Source: JACCTH01 sp963761985 (GTDB lineage Bacteria > Actinomycetota > Acidimicrobiia > Spongiisociales > ZC4RG35). Taken from it: a stretch of 64,000 bases of DNA. A program made the translations under genes and the position numbers. A model generated the notes under the pieces. It worked only from the letters and a program-made list of their open reading frames with translations. It did no database searches and had not been told where the DNA came from. This document shows positions 33,711 through 42,249 of the stretch, piece after piece; the first letter of the stretch is position 1, and each line of letters starts with the position of its first letter. The DNA lies in assembly GCA_963761985.1 (NCBI GenBank), contig CAVXIT010000013.1, positions 434,001 to 498,000 on the forward strand, written 5' to 3'.

Positions 33711-34499
33711 TTAGACCATCACTTTGGCCAGCTGCCGGGAGAGGGCGACGAGACGGCCGGAATCGTCCCAGAGTTCGCAATCTTCTTCGACCAAGCTGTC
33801 GATCAAGTACCTCGAGCGGAATCGGGCCGTGAGCCATTCGGATGAAGGCCGTCCTCGGCCGTGAACCGTCAGCTCCAATGTCGGGGTCCAGCTGTAGTGG
33901 CCGAGGACGAACATCGTCGGGGGCCAGGCGTCGACCAGGAGCGGGAACGCGTGGGTCGGGGGAATGAGAGCGTCACGAAATCGAAACCTTCCCATCAACT
34001 CAGGCTGGGCAGCGTCGGTTGGAGGTCTTCCGCTGAGAACCTCGGCGAGACGAGGCGGCATTTGGTAGTCGAAGCGTTCGGTGATCGGAAACGGGCGATC
34101 CACCGTATCAATCAGGTCCGGCAGCTCAGGAGGCTGATCGAAGATCTTTGTGCGGCCCGAAACGGTGAGGTCACCATGGGCGGCAAGCACTGTGAGCTTG
34201 ACCTGCCCGTTCTGGACCAATTGAGCGCGGGAATTGGAGATCGACCGGCCATGCTTGAGTACCTCGACCTCGACCGTTGCCGGGCCAGGCTCGGCGGGGG
34301 CGAGGAAGTGGCCGCTGCTGGTGAGCAGGTCTGGGTGTGCCACCTCGGCCCCGATCGCTCGCACCACGGTCGCCTGCAGATAGCCGCCGTTGGGCCGGCC
34401 CCCGATCGACCAGCGGTCGGTAATCGTGGCCCGGTATTGGCCGTTTCCGCCGTCGACCGCAGTGTCGATCTCGAACTCGGTCGATCTGGAACCGCTCAT
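33711..34499 (-). CDS. acyl-CoA thioesterase family protein (double hotdog)
   Basis: The 262-residue protein resembles actinobacterial TesB-like thioesterases. The N-terminal hotdog holds DRWSIGGRPNGGYLQATVVRAIG and LTSSGHFLAPAEPGPATVEVEVLKHGRSI. The C-terminal hotdog holds LELTVHGRGRPSSEWLTARFRSRYL and ELWDDSGRLVALSRQLAKV. These enzymes hydrolyse acyl-CoA, and the chain preference cannot be read. It is convergent with the LLM gene, 10 bases apart. Confidence 0.83.
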   Translation of the reverse strand: MSGSRSTEFEIDTAVDGGNGQYRATITDRWSIGGRPNGGYLQATVVRAIGAEVAHPDLLTSSGHFLAPAEPGPATVEVEVLKHGRSISNSRAQLVQNGQVKLTVLAAHGDLTVSGRTKIFDQPPELPDLIDTVDRPFPITERFDYQMPPRLAEVLSGRPPTDAAQPELMGRFRFRDALIPPTHAFPLLVDAWPPTMFVLGHYSWTPTLELTVHGRGRPSSEWLTARFRSRYLIDSLVEEDCELWDDSGRLVALSRQLAKVMV

Positions 34500-34559
34500 T
34501 GAGGGAGCCTAGGGACCCCTAGATTTCGGAAAGGACACCGATCAGGTCAAGATTCGGGT

Positions 34560-36179
34560 GTGCAAGATTCGCAGATGCAACAGCATCAGCTCGCGTCGTT
34601 TCGAGATCTGGTCGTGATCGCCGAGCCTTTGGCGCGAGCGGGCGTCGAAGTCTTGGAGCGGGATTTCGAAGTCATAGATCGCTCCGGCGTCGCTCGAGAA
34701 GAGCTGCTCGTGAGCCTGGCAGATGCGGCCGCCATCGTCGTGCGTTCGGCAACGGAGGTCGACCGAGAGCTCATCGAAGCCGCGCCCGCGCTCCGGGTGA
34801 TCGGCCGGGCCGGGATCGGAGTCGACAACATCGATGTCAATGCGGCGACAGCTCGAGGAATCGTGGTCGTCAACGCCCCGCAGGCAAACGCGATCAGCGC
34901 CGCCGAGCACGCCCTCGCACTGCTCTTGTCGCAGGCGCGCCATATTCCGCAGGCCGACGCCAGGACTCGCTCCGGGGTGTGGGATCGCAAGTCGTTTCAG
35001 GGAGTTGAGCTGCACGGCAAAACCCTGGGCGTCATCGGTCTTGGACGGATCGGGAGTCTCGTCTCAGACCGGGCCAGCGCTTTCGGGATGAAAGTTCTTG
35101 CTCACGATCCATTTGTCGGCGCCGATCGCGCCCGGCGCCACTTGGTGGAGCTGGTCAGCCTCGAGGAGCTACTCACCCGGTCCGACTTCATCACCATTCA
35201 CCTGCCACTAACGGCCGAAACCGATGGCCTGCTGGGCAAGGACAACCTCGCCCGCTGCAAACCCGGGGTGCGGATCGTCAACACCTCGCGGGGCGGGATC
35301 GTCGATGAGCAGGCGTTGGCGGAAGCGGTCCGGGCGGGGATCGTCGCTGGGGCCGCGCTCGACGTATTCGCGCATGAGCCGTTGATCGAGAGCCCTCTCT
35401 TCGAGCTTCGACAGATTGTCCTGACCCCGCACCTCGGTGCGTCGACGGTGGAGGCGCAGGACAAAGCCGGCGTCCAGGTCGCGGAGGCGGTGGCGGCTGC
35501 ATTGCGAGGTGAGCTGGTGCTATCGGCAGTCAACGTTGACCTGGGCCGGGAAGTCTCAGAGGAGGTACGTGAGTTCTTGCCGGTGGCCGAGCAACTGGGA
35601 GCGGTCTTCATCGGACTCGGGGGAGGAGTGCCCGACCAGGTGCGCGTGGCGGCGCGGGGAAAGCTGGCGACCGCCGATATCCGGCCGCTGGGTCTCGCCG
35701 TCCTTAAAGGTGGCCTGTCCGCGGTATCGAGTGGACCCGTCTCTTATGTCAACGTCAACGCTCTCGCTCACGAACGCGGAATCGGGCTCGTGCTCGAAGC
35801 TGATGAGCGCAGCCTCGAGTATGTCTCGATGCTGTCGGTGACGGGTCGGGTGGGCCGCGAGGAGATTGCGGTCTCTGCTACGAAGTCGCGCAAGGGTCCG
35901 ATGCTGGTTGAGATCCTCGGCCATGACGTCGAGCTTCCAATTTCGCCGCATTTGTTGATCGTCCGCAACGCCGACGTGCCCGGCATGATTGGCCGCGTGG
36001 GGTCCTTCCTGGGCGACATTGGCGTCAACATCGCCAACATGGTTGTGGGTCGCTCTCGGCTCAACGAGGACGCGGCGATGATGGGCCTGAATCTCGACTC
36101 GCCGTTGAGCGAGGATGCCCTCGAGCGGCTGCGCATCATCCCCGGGGTTGAGGAAGCTCGCTACATCGAGGTGGGTTAG
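34560..36179 (+). CDS. serA: D-3-phosphoglycerate dehydrogenase SerA
   Basis: SerA catalyses the first step of serine synthesis. At 539 residues it is the long actinobacterial form. The substrate domain opens with VVIAEPLARAGVEVLE and carries GRAGIGVDNIDVNAATARGI. The NAD domain carries GKTLGVIGLGRIGSLVSDRA, INTSRGGIVDEQALAEAV-like sequence and LTPHLGASTVEAQDKAG with the catalytic histidine. Then come the allosteric substrate-binding domain and a C-terminal ACT domain (VPGMIGRVGSFLGDIGVNIANM). The start is GTG; internal ATGs at 34575 or later are possible. The stop overlaps the pgpA stop tail to tail. Confidence 0.94.
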   Translation: MQDSQMQQHQLASFRDLVVIAEPLARAGVEVLERDFEVIDRSGVAREELLVSLADAAAIVVRSATEVDRELIEAAPALRVIGRAGIGVDNIDVNAATARGIVVVNAPQANAISAAEHALALLLSQARHIPQADARTRSGVWDRKSFQGVELHGKTLGVIGLGRIGSLVSDRASAFGMKVLAHDPFVGADRARRHLVELVSLEELLTRSDFITIHLPLTAETDGLLGKDNLARCKPGVRIVNTSRGGIVDEQALAEAVRAGIVAGAALDVFAHEPLIESPLFELRQIVLTPHLGASTVEAQDKAGVQVAEAVAAALRGELVLSAVNVDLGREVSEEVREFLPVAEQLGAVFIGLGGGVPDQVRVAARGKLATADIRPLGLAVLKGGLSAVSSGPVSYVNVNALAHERGIGLVLEADERSLEYVSMLSVTGRVGREEIAVSATKSRKGPMLVEILGHDVELPISPHLLIVRNADVPGMIGRVGSFLGDIGVNIANMVVGRSRLNEDAAMMGLNLDSPLSEDALERLRIIPGVEEARYIEVG

Positions 36180-36625
36180 GCGACCAACGACTCGATGAGC
36201 CAACCGGCGCCGAGGCCGTACAGCCCAGCGACGAGATCATCAGCCATGATCCCAATCGGTCCGCCGATCGCTTCGGCCGCAGCGACTCCGGGGAACCATC
36301 GTTTGCCGATGTCGGCTGCCCGGAACACGACGAATGCGACGATCAGGCCGATCGGTCCCAACCCCACGCTCGCCAGCAGCATCCCGGCCGCCTCGTCGAT
36401 GACAACCCAGCCGGGGTCGTCGTGGCGGAGATCGAGTCGGTTGAGTGACCACAGTCCCAGGGCAAGCACCACTGCCAAAGCGAGCAGTCGTCCGTAGATC
36501 GGGGGAAGTACATAGGCGATCAGACCGGCGACCAATGCCCCAACAGTTCCCGACCCCTCGTCTTGCTGTCGGATCCGACCTAAAACCAGGCCGCTGCCAA
36601 AGAAGGAGGCGATGACGAGGGCCAC
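36176..36625 (-). CDS. pgpA: phosphatidylglycerophosphatase A
   Basis: This membrane enzyme dephosphorylates phosphatidylglycerophosphate to phosphatidylglycerol. The 149-residue protein has FFGSGLVLGRIRQQDEGSGTVGAL, VIDEAAGMLLAS, FVVFRAADIGKRWFPG and IMADDLVAGLYG, matching the PgpA motif order, with hydrophobic helices between them. The usual PGT-x-GS motif is altered to GSGTVGAL. The GTG at 36625 is chosen because the ffGSG motif sits at the N-terminus in the family. A longer frame reaches 36682 and overlaps the divergent peptidase. Confidence 0.82.
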   Translation of the reverse strand: MALVIASFFGSGLVLGRIRQQDEGSGTVGALVAGLIAYVLPPIYGRLLALAVVLALGLWSLNRLDLRHDDPGWVVIDEAAGMLLASVGLGPIGLIVAFVVFRAADIGKRWFPGVAAAEAIGGPIGIMADDLVAGLYGLGAGWLIESLVA

Positions 36626-36650
36626 TCCGCGGACTCTAAATTCGACTGCA

Positions 36651-38570
36651 ATGAAACCCGACGACATCGCACGCCTCGTCACGCTCTCGGATCCGCGAAT
36701 TCATCCCGACGGCGAGCGTGTCGCGTTCGTCGTCACCCGTATCGACCTGGAAGCGGATGCCTACCGGCGACAGATTCACCTTCATCAAGGTGACGATCAC
36801 CGGCCATTCACCGCCGGACCGATCGATTCGTTCCCGCGCTGGTCGCCCGACGGCAAATTCCTCGCCTTCCTGCGGGCCACGGACCTGAAGAAACCAGTGG
36901 CCCAGGTCGCGGTGATGGGCTCGGATGGGGGAGAAGCGCGGGTTGTGACCGACTTCGCCCTTGGTGTCGAGGGCTTCAGCTGGAGCCCCGACGGCAGCCG
37001 GCTATGCGCAACAGCCAAGAGCTATCGCCCGGAGCTGGCCGACTTTTCCGACGACGACCGGGGCCGGGCACCGAAGCGGATTGTCCGCTTCCCCTATCGC
37101 TTCGATGGGCGGGGCTGGTTGCACGACCGGCTGCGCCAACTCTGGCTGATCGATCCGCTCGAGGCAGATGATCCGAAGCGCTTGACGACGGGAGATTTCG
37201 ACGAATCGGAACCGGTTTGGCATCCAGGTGGGGAGCGGATCGCCTTCGTCACCGACCGCCACCCCCGCCAGGGCCTCGAGCCGGGCGCCGACTTGATGGA
37301 AGCCAACCTCGCTGGCGAACTGACTCCACTCACCACCAGGGGTCGGCTTGCCAGCGTTGCCTATGACGAGAAGGGCCGACTTCATGCCCTCGGCTTTCCC
37401 GGCACTGACTATCCCCGTCTCGACCACCTCTATCGAGTTGAAGATGGGGAGCTCACGGACCTCCTTCAAGGAATCGATCGGTCGACGCCGTTGGTGCAGC
37501 CGCTGCCGCGGGTGATCATCGAGGGAGACGCAGTCTGGGTCTTGCTTGAGGACTCGGGGCGACTCGAGCTCGCCTCGATCGACAGCGACGGGAACGCAAC
37601 TGTCCAGATCGGAGGAGATCGTCAGGTCATCGCGTTCGACCGCAGCCTCGATGGAAGGACCGTGGCGGTGGTAACGAGCCCGACCAATCCGGGAGCCCTG
37701 GTCGAACTGGTCGACGGTTCCGAGCGAGTTCTGGTTCAGAATGAATCAAAGATCACCGCGAGAAACGCCGAGCATTGGCGAGCGACGAGCGACGGCCACG
37801 AGATCGATGTTTGGGCTTACCTCCCGGAGGGCGAAGGGCCACACCCGGTCCTGCTCAACATCCATGGTGGCCCGGCGACCCAATATGGTTTCGGGTTTTT
37901 CGACGAGTTTCAGGTTTATGCCAATGCCGGCTACGCGGTGATCGCCTGCAATCCGCGTGGTTCCTCCGGACGCGGTGAGGACTTCGTGCGGTCGGTGAGA
38001 GAAGATGGTTGGGGGACCGTCGACGTCGCCGATGTCATCACGGCATTGGAGTCGGGCCTCGAACGCTTTCCACATCTCGACCCAGAGCGAATCGGGATCA
38101 TGGGTGGTTCCTACGGAGGCTTTATGACCGCCTGGACCACGGCCCGCGATCATCGTTTCAAGAGCGCGATCGTGGAGCGCGCGCTGATTTCTTTTCCCTC
38201 GTTCAACGGCACTTCGGACATCGCTCCCACTTTCGGTGTCAATTACCTGGGCACCCGCGACCGAGAGTTCTCCTGGCAGAAGAGCCCCCTTGCCTGGGTC
38301 GACGAGGTTCGCACTCCCACCCTCATCATCCACTCCGAGGACGACTTTCGCTGTCCGATCGAGCAGGCTGAGCAGTATCTCTTCGCGCTTTGGAGCAACG
38401 GGGTCGAAGCCGAGATGCTGCGCTTCCCCGGGGAAGGCCACGAGCTCTCCCGCTCAGGGAAACCACGCCATCGCGTCGAGCGGTTTGAAGCAATCCTCGA
38501 CTGGCATGCGCGGTATCTCGGCCAAGGGGAAGAGTTAGCCTCCGCCGATGGGACAGCAACCCAACGTTGA
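36651..38570 (+). CDS. S9-family prolyl oligopeptidase/acylaminoacyl peptidase
   Basis: This is a 639-residue cytoplasmic serine peptidase. The N-terminal half is a beta-propeller with WD40-like repeats (FPRWSPDGKFLAFLR, GFSWSPDGSRLCATA, EPVWHPGGERIAFVTDRH). The C-terminal alpha/beta-hydrolase domain carries NIHGGPATQYGFGF, NPRGSSGRGEDF, nucleophile Ser487 in GGSYGGFMTAW, the aspartate in IHSEDDFRCP and the histidine in GEGHELSRSGKPRHR. The ATG at 36651 is favoured over an upstream in-frame start because MKPDDIARLVTLSDPRIHPDG is the family's usual beginning. Confidence 0.92.
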   Translation: MKPDDIARLVTLSDPRIHPDGERVAFVVTRIDLEADAYRRQIHLHQGDDHRPFTAGPIDSFPRWSPDGKFLAFLRATDLKKPVAQVAVMGSDGGEARVVTDFALGVEGFSWSPDGSRLCATAKSYRPELADFSDDDRGRAPKRIVRFPYRFDGRGWLHDRLRQLWLIDPLEADDPKRLTTGDFDESEPVWHPGGERIAFVTDRHPRQGLEPGADLMEANLAGELTPLTTRGRLASVAYDEKGRLHALGFPGTDYPRLDHLYRVEDGELTDLLQGIDRSTPLVQPLPRVIIEGDAVWVLLEDSGRLELASIDSDGNATVQIGGDRQVIAFDRSLDGRTVAVVTSPTNPGALVELVDGSERVLVQNESKITARNAEHWRATSDGHEIDVWAYLPEGEGPHPVLLNIHGGPATQYGFGFFDEFQVYANAGYAVIACNPRGSSGRGEDFVRSVREDGWGTVDVADVITALESGLERFPHLDPERIGIMGGSYGGFMTAWTTARDHRFKSAIVERALISFPSFNGTSDIAPTFGVNYLGTRDREFSWQKSPLAWVDEVRTPTLIIHSEDDFRCPIEQAEQYLFALWSNGVEAEMLRFPGEGHELSRSGKPRHRVERFEAILDWHARYLGQGEELASADGTATQR

Positions 38571-39084
38571 ACTGACCAAGGATCAGCTCCCAAAGCCGAC
38601 GCACGAACCTGACGCTGCCCGGCGTTGGCGCCCAACCCGGCCCGGAGTGATCACCCGGCCCGATCAGATGCCTTGGGGCGGTGCCTTCGGTACACCCGGT
38701 CCGGACATGGGCTATGTCCTAGTGATCATTCGAGCCAATGGAGCTGATCTCACCGAGGGCCAACAGAAAGTGGTGGCCGCGCTGATGGCGGCTCGCGCCA
38801 GCCGGCTGGGCCGAGCCCCAACCGCCGAGGATCTCGATGTGGCCCGGCTGATCGCCGGAATCGGTGACGGATTGCCGGCCAACCTTGTCGAACGAGGCGT
38901 ACGGTGGGTCACTGAGTCCGGGCACGAACGAACTCCAGGACGGCACGCGGTGGCGGAAGCCGAACCGGACCTGTTGGTGATGTCCAAGGAGGAGGCTCGT
39001 CGGAGCATCCAGATCGTCGGTGGAGAAGAACCTAAAGCCGGTACCGTGCCCGGCAATGAAGATCGTCCGCTTTCGAACCGGTAA
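38548..39084 (+). CDS. hypothetical protein
   Basis: The 178-residue protein has a polar, proline-rich N-terminus (MGQQPNVELTKDQLPKPTHEPDAARRWRPTRPG), then GGAFGTPGPDMGYVLVIIR. A helical middle follows (LTEGQQKVVAALMAARASRLGRAPTAEDLDVARLIAG), then an acidic C-terminus. No family is recognised. It overlaps the S9 peptidase by 23 bases and the FAH gene by 29 bases, so all three are probably on one transcript. Confidence 0.75.
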   Translation: MGQQPNVELTKDQLPKPTHEPDAARRWRPTRPGVITRPDQMPWGGAFGTPGPDMGYVLVIIRANGADLTEGQQKVVAALMAARASRLGRAPTAEDLDVARLIAGIGDGLPANLVERGVRWVTESGHERTPGRHAVAEAEPDLLVMSKEEARRSIQIVGGEEPKAGTVPGNEDRPLSNR

Positions 39085-39817
39085 CGACATTGCCTATGGG
39101 CTGGCGGAAGCCGCCGGAGTCACCGTCTATCAAGGTTCCCCGTTCGTGGCCTGGGAGGCGACCGAAACTCTCGTCCCCTGGGAGGCAGTACAGCTACTGA
39201 GCCCGGTGATCCCGTCGAAGGTCGTTTGCGTCGGCCGGAACTACGAAGACCACGCAGCCGAGCTTGGCAACGAGGTGCCTGAGGAGCCAATCATCTTTCT
39301 CAAGCCTGCGACGTCTGTGATCGGGCCAGATGCCAGTGTCGTCTACCCGAAGCAAACTTCGAACCTCCACCACGAGGCGGAGCTAGCGGTTGTGATCGGC
39401 CGTATCGCCCGTCACGTAAAAGCCGAGGATGTCGGGCGTCACATCTTTGGATATACGGCTGCCAACGACATCACCGCCCGCGACCTCCAAAAGAAGGACG
39501 TGCAGTTCACCCGGGCGAAGGGCTTCGACACGTTTTGCCCTCTTGGTCCGATGATCGAGACCGAGCTGGATCCACTCGAGCGACTGGCCGTCGTTTGCCG
39601 GGTCAACGGGGAAGTTCGCCAGGCCGCGTTCACCTCCGACATGGTCTTCGGAGTCGCCGAAATACTCGAATTCGTCTCATCCGTCATGACCTTGCTCCCG
39701 GGCGACGTCGTGTTGACTGGCACTCCCTCCGGGGTGGGGCCGATGGTGCCTGGAGACATCGTCGAGGTGGAGATCGACGGTGTCGGGGTTCTCAGCAACC
39801 CGATCGTCCGCAGGTGA
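39056..39817 (+). CDS. fumarylacetoacetate hydrolase family protein
   Basis: The 253-residue protein has the FAH-domain signatures VVCVGRNYEDHAAELG, PIIFLKPATSVIGPDA, HHEAELAVVIGR (metal-binding glutamates), GYTAANDITARDLQKKD and GDVVLTGTPSGVGPM. Members act as hydrolases, isomerases or oxaloacetate decarboxylases on beta-keto acids. The neighbours do not show which. It overlaps the gltX GTG start by GTGA. Confidence 0.9.
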   Translation: MKIVRFRTGNDIAYGLAEAAGVTVYQGSPFVAWEATETLVPWEAVQLLSPVIPSKVVCVGRNYEDHAAELGNEVPEEPIIFLKPATSVIGPDASVVYPKQTSNLHHEAELAVVIGRIARHVKAEDVGRHIFGYTAANDITARDLQKKDVQFTRAKGFDTFCPLGPMIETELDPLERLAVVCRVNGEVRQAAFTSDMVFGVAEILEFVSSVMTLLPGDVVLTGTPSGVGPMVPGDIVEVEIDGVGVLSNPIVRR

Positions 39818-41244
39818 CAACTCGGCTCCGCGTTGCCCCCTCGCCGACCGGGGCAATGCACGTCGGCACCGGCCGCACCGCGCTCTTCAATTGGCTCTAT
39901 GCCCGTCACACCGGCGGCACCTTCATCGTTCGTATCGATGACACCGACGAGGCGCGCAGCGACCAGGCATTCGAAGCCGACATCCTGGCCGGGCTGCGGT
40001 GGTTAGGGCTCGACTGGGACGAAGGGGTCGAGGTTGGCGGGGCCTACGGCACCTACCGACAATCTGATCGCTATTCGCGCTACCGGGAGGCGGCTGAGCA
40101 ACTGGTGACTGAAGGCACGGCCTATCCCTGCTTCTGCACTCCCCCCGAACTTGAGACGAGGCGGGCCGAGGCCGCAGCCGCCGGGCGACCGCCGGGTTAC
40201 GACGGGCGCTGCCGTGCGCTCGATCCGGCCGAGGCTCGCCGGCGGCGGGAAGGTGGGGAAGCCGCCGCGATCCGTTTCAAAATGCCCCGTCCCGGTGCGA
40301 CCGAGTTCGTGGACCTGGTCCGCGGCGCGGTCCGGTTCGACCATGAACACATCGACGACTTTGTCGTGCTCCGCTCCGATGGGCGTCCGACCTATCACCT
40401 GGCCTCGACGGTCGATGACGTCGACTACCAAATCACCCACGTCGCTCGCGGCGACGACTTGCTTCCTTCCACTCCGCGCCATATCCAGCTCACGCAGGCG
40501 CTAGGGGGCGCAGAAGTGACTTACGCCCACATCCCGCTTATCAACGGGCCTGACGGGAAGCGCCTTTCCAAGCGGCACGGGGCTCAAGGGGTGACCGAGT
40601 ACATCGACGCCGGCTACCTCCCCGAAGCCTTGGTCAACTATCTCAGCCTGCTGGGGTGGTCGCCATCGGGCGAAGCCTCGATTTTTCCGGTATCGGAGTC
40701 AATCGAGCTCTTCGAGCTGACCGATGTGCAAAAAAACCCGGCGGTGTTTGATCGGGCGAAGCTCGATTGGATGAACGGCGAATATATCCGTGCGTTACCT
40801 GCAAAACGATTTCTCGAATTGGCAACAGGTTTCCTCGGATCGTTGTCCCCTCAACAGCAAGAAAAGCTTGAGCAGCTGGCCCCGCTCGTCCAGGAGCGCA
40901 CCAAGTTGTTGACCGACGTGGCCGATCAGATTCGGTTCCTATTGGTCGAAGAGGTCGAGATCGACCCGGACTCATGGGCGAAGGTTATGGGCGCCGAATC
41001 GGCCAAAGTGCTTGATGCCGCTATCGAAAGGCTGACGAGCCTCGACATGTTCGAACACGAACGGATCGAGGCGAGCCTGCGAGCCATGTTGGAAGACCTC
41101 GGCCTCAACGCTCGCAAGGGATTACAACCTCTCCGCGTTGCCATCACGGGATCGACAGTGAGCCCGCCACTTTTTGAGTCCATGGCGGTCCTTGGCCAAG
41201 AGGCGGTGCTCAGTCGATTGCGCGCAGCCCGAGCCCGCTTGTAG
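39814..41244 (+). CDS. gltX: glutamyl-tRNA synthetase
   Basis: This class I synthetase charges tRNA-Glu, and tRNA-Gln as well where the indirect route is used. The 476-residue protein has the HIGH-type motif PSPTGAMHVGTGRTALFNWL, DDTDEARS, LRSDGRPTYHLASTVDDV, HVARGDDLLPSTPRHI and the KMSKS-type KRLSKRHGAQGV. A C-terminal anticodon-binding helical region follows. The GTG at 39814 is coupled to the FAH gene. Much longer upstream frames cross that gene and were discarded. A tRNA-Glu gene follows 20 bases after the stop. Confidence 0.95.
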   Translation: MTTRLRVAPSPTGAMHVGTGRTALFNWLYARHTGGTFIVRIDDTDEARSDQAFEADILAGLRWLGLDWDEGVEVGGAYGTYRQSDRYSRYREAAEQLVTEGTAYPCFCTPPELETRRAEAAAAGRPPGYDGRCRALDPAEARRRREGGEAAAIRFKMPRPGATEFVDLVRGAVRFDHEHIDDFVVLRSDGRPTYHLASTVDDVDYQITHVARGDDLLPSTPRHIQLTQALGGAEVTYAHIPLINGPDGKRLSKRHGAQGVTEYIDAGYLPEALVNYLSLLGWSPSGEASIFPVSESIELFELTDVQKNPAVFDRAKLDWMNGEYIRALPAKRFLELATGFLGSLSPQQQEKLEQLAPLVQERTKLLTDVADQIRFLLVEEVEIDPDSWAKVMGAESAKVLDAAIERLTSLDMFEHERIEASLRAMLEDLGLNARKGLQPLRVAITGSTVSPPLFESMAVLGQEAVLSRLRAARARL

Positions 41245-41264
41245 CGACCCCTACCATTCCGCTT

Positions 41265-41337
41265 CTGGTCCCGTCGTCCAGTGGCCTAGGACGCTGGCCT
41301 TTCAAGCCGGAAACGCGGGTTCGAATCCCGTCGGGAC
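41265..41337 (+). tRNA. tRNA-Glu (anticodon UUC)
   Basis: Acceptor GGTCCCG pairs with CGGGACT. The anticodon stem CTGGC/GCCGG encloses CTTTCAA, giving UUC. The T arm contains GGTTCGAATCC. The discriminator is G41337 and CCA is not encoded. It lies 20 bases downstream of the synthetase that charges it. Confidence 0.94.
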
Positions 41338-41387
41338 TGCAATCTTTTGGACCCCAGATGCTCGAAGGGCAAGTTACTTCTGCTCGA

Positions 41388-41630
41388 TCAGGGGCGGCGC
41401 TTGCCGGTTCGAGTTCCGCCATCCTTTGCTTCCTTGTCCCGACGGCGGCGGAAGGCAAGCAAGAAGCCGAGCCCGGCCCCAAAGGCGTTTTGTGGGAGGC
41501 CAATCATGAGGAAGCCGAGCAAACCAGAAACCATGATCGCGGGGACGGCCACCATTTCGATGGTGTCTCTCCCGGTTCGGCCCAGGTAACGGATGTCCTC
41601 ATCTAGCTGTATGCCGCGTCTTTCACCCAC
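41388..41630 (-). CDS. C-terminal membrane segment, probably of the Ig-like protein
   Basis: The frame reads GERRGIQLDEDIRYLGRTGRD, a hydrophobic stretch VAVPAIMVSGLLGFLMIGLPQNAFGAGLGFLLAF, then RRRRDKEAKDGGTRTGKRRP. Upstream in the same frame lie GPVSPPENPADPFAPDADPRAGTT and TTADSS, without a stop, back to about 41790. There the Ig-like protein's Thr/Pro linker is in a different frame. The pieces together form an N-out, C-in anchored surface protein with a basic stop-transfer tail. On its own it could be an 80-residue membrane protein starting at GTG 41630. Confidence 0.6.
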   Translation of the reverse strand: MGERRGIQLDEDIRYLGRTGRDTIEMVAVPAIMVSGLLGFLMIGLPQNAFGAGLGFLLAFRRRRDKEAKDGGTRTGKRRP

Positions 41631-41709
41631 GGTGGTCCCGGCCCGAGGGTCGGCGTCGGGGGCGAAGGGATCCGCAGGATTCTCGGGCGGCGAAACTGGG
41701 CCAGAAGAA

Positions 41710-42249
41710 TCAGCAGTTGTGCTGGGAGCGGACGGCGGTGTACTGAAAGGCGCGGTAATGGCGACCGATAGGTGGTGGCGGTTGGGGGGCTGCTGTCGTC
41801 GCCGTGGAGAGTGTCGTACTCGGAGCTGCCGCCGATCCTGTCGTACTCGTCGTGACGTCGGGTTGAGAAGTCGTGGTCGGCACTGTCGGAACTGTGGTTG
41901 TCACCGGACCAATGTTCACGCTCACGGTCGCAACCGAGCAGGCGCCCTCAGCGTCACAGATCGAATATTCGAAGCTGTCGACGCCGGCTTCGCCGCCGTT
42001 AGCTGAGTACTTGACCTTGGGCGAACCTGAGGCGATCACCGTTGCCGTTCCGTGACTCGGATTCGAGACAATCGTCAGAGAACCGGGGTCGAAATCGCCG
42101 AGATCGTTCTCGAGTACCGCTATGTGGATGATGTGCCCATCTGCGGTTACGTCGTCATCGACCGCCGTCGGACCACCGGTAGCTAGGGCCGGAGCAGCGG
42201 CCACCAAGAGAACGCACACAAGGAACAACGCGGCGGCGATGGGCCTCAT
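41710..42249 (-). CDS. secreted Ig-like domain protein (frame broken after Thr/Pro linker)
   Basis: The protein starts MRPIAAALFLVCVLLVAAAPALA, a signal peptide. One Ig-like/cadherin-type repeat follows: AVLENDLGDFDPGSLTIVSNPSHGTATV, KVKYSANGGEAGVDSFEYSICDAEG and CSVATVSVNIG. A Thr/Pro/Ser-rich linker (TTTVPTVPTTTSQPD) comes next. The open frame then ends shortly after a G6 homopolymer at 41784-41789. A one-base change there continues into the membrane segment at 41388-41630, giving about 285 residues. Likely role: surface protein anchored by a C-terminal helix. Its start overlaps the histidine kinase stop. Confidence 0.75.
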   Translation of the reverse strand: MRPIAAALFLVCVLLVAAAPALATGGPTAVDDDVTADGHIIHIAVLENDLGDFDPGSLTIVSNPSHGTATVIASGSPKVKYSANGGEAGVDSFEYSICDAEGACSVATVSVNIGPVTTTVPTVPTTTSQPDVTTSTTGSAAAPSTTLSTATTAAPQPPPPIGRHYRAFQYTAVRSQHNC

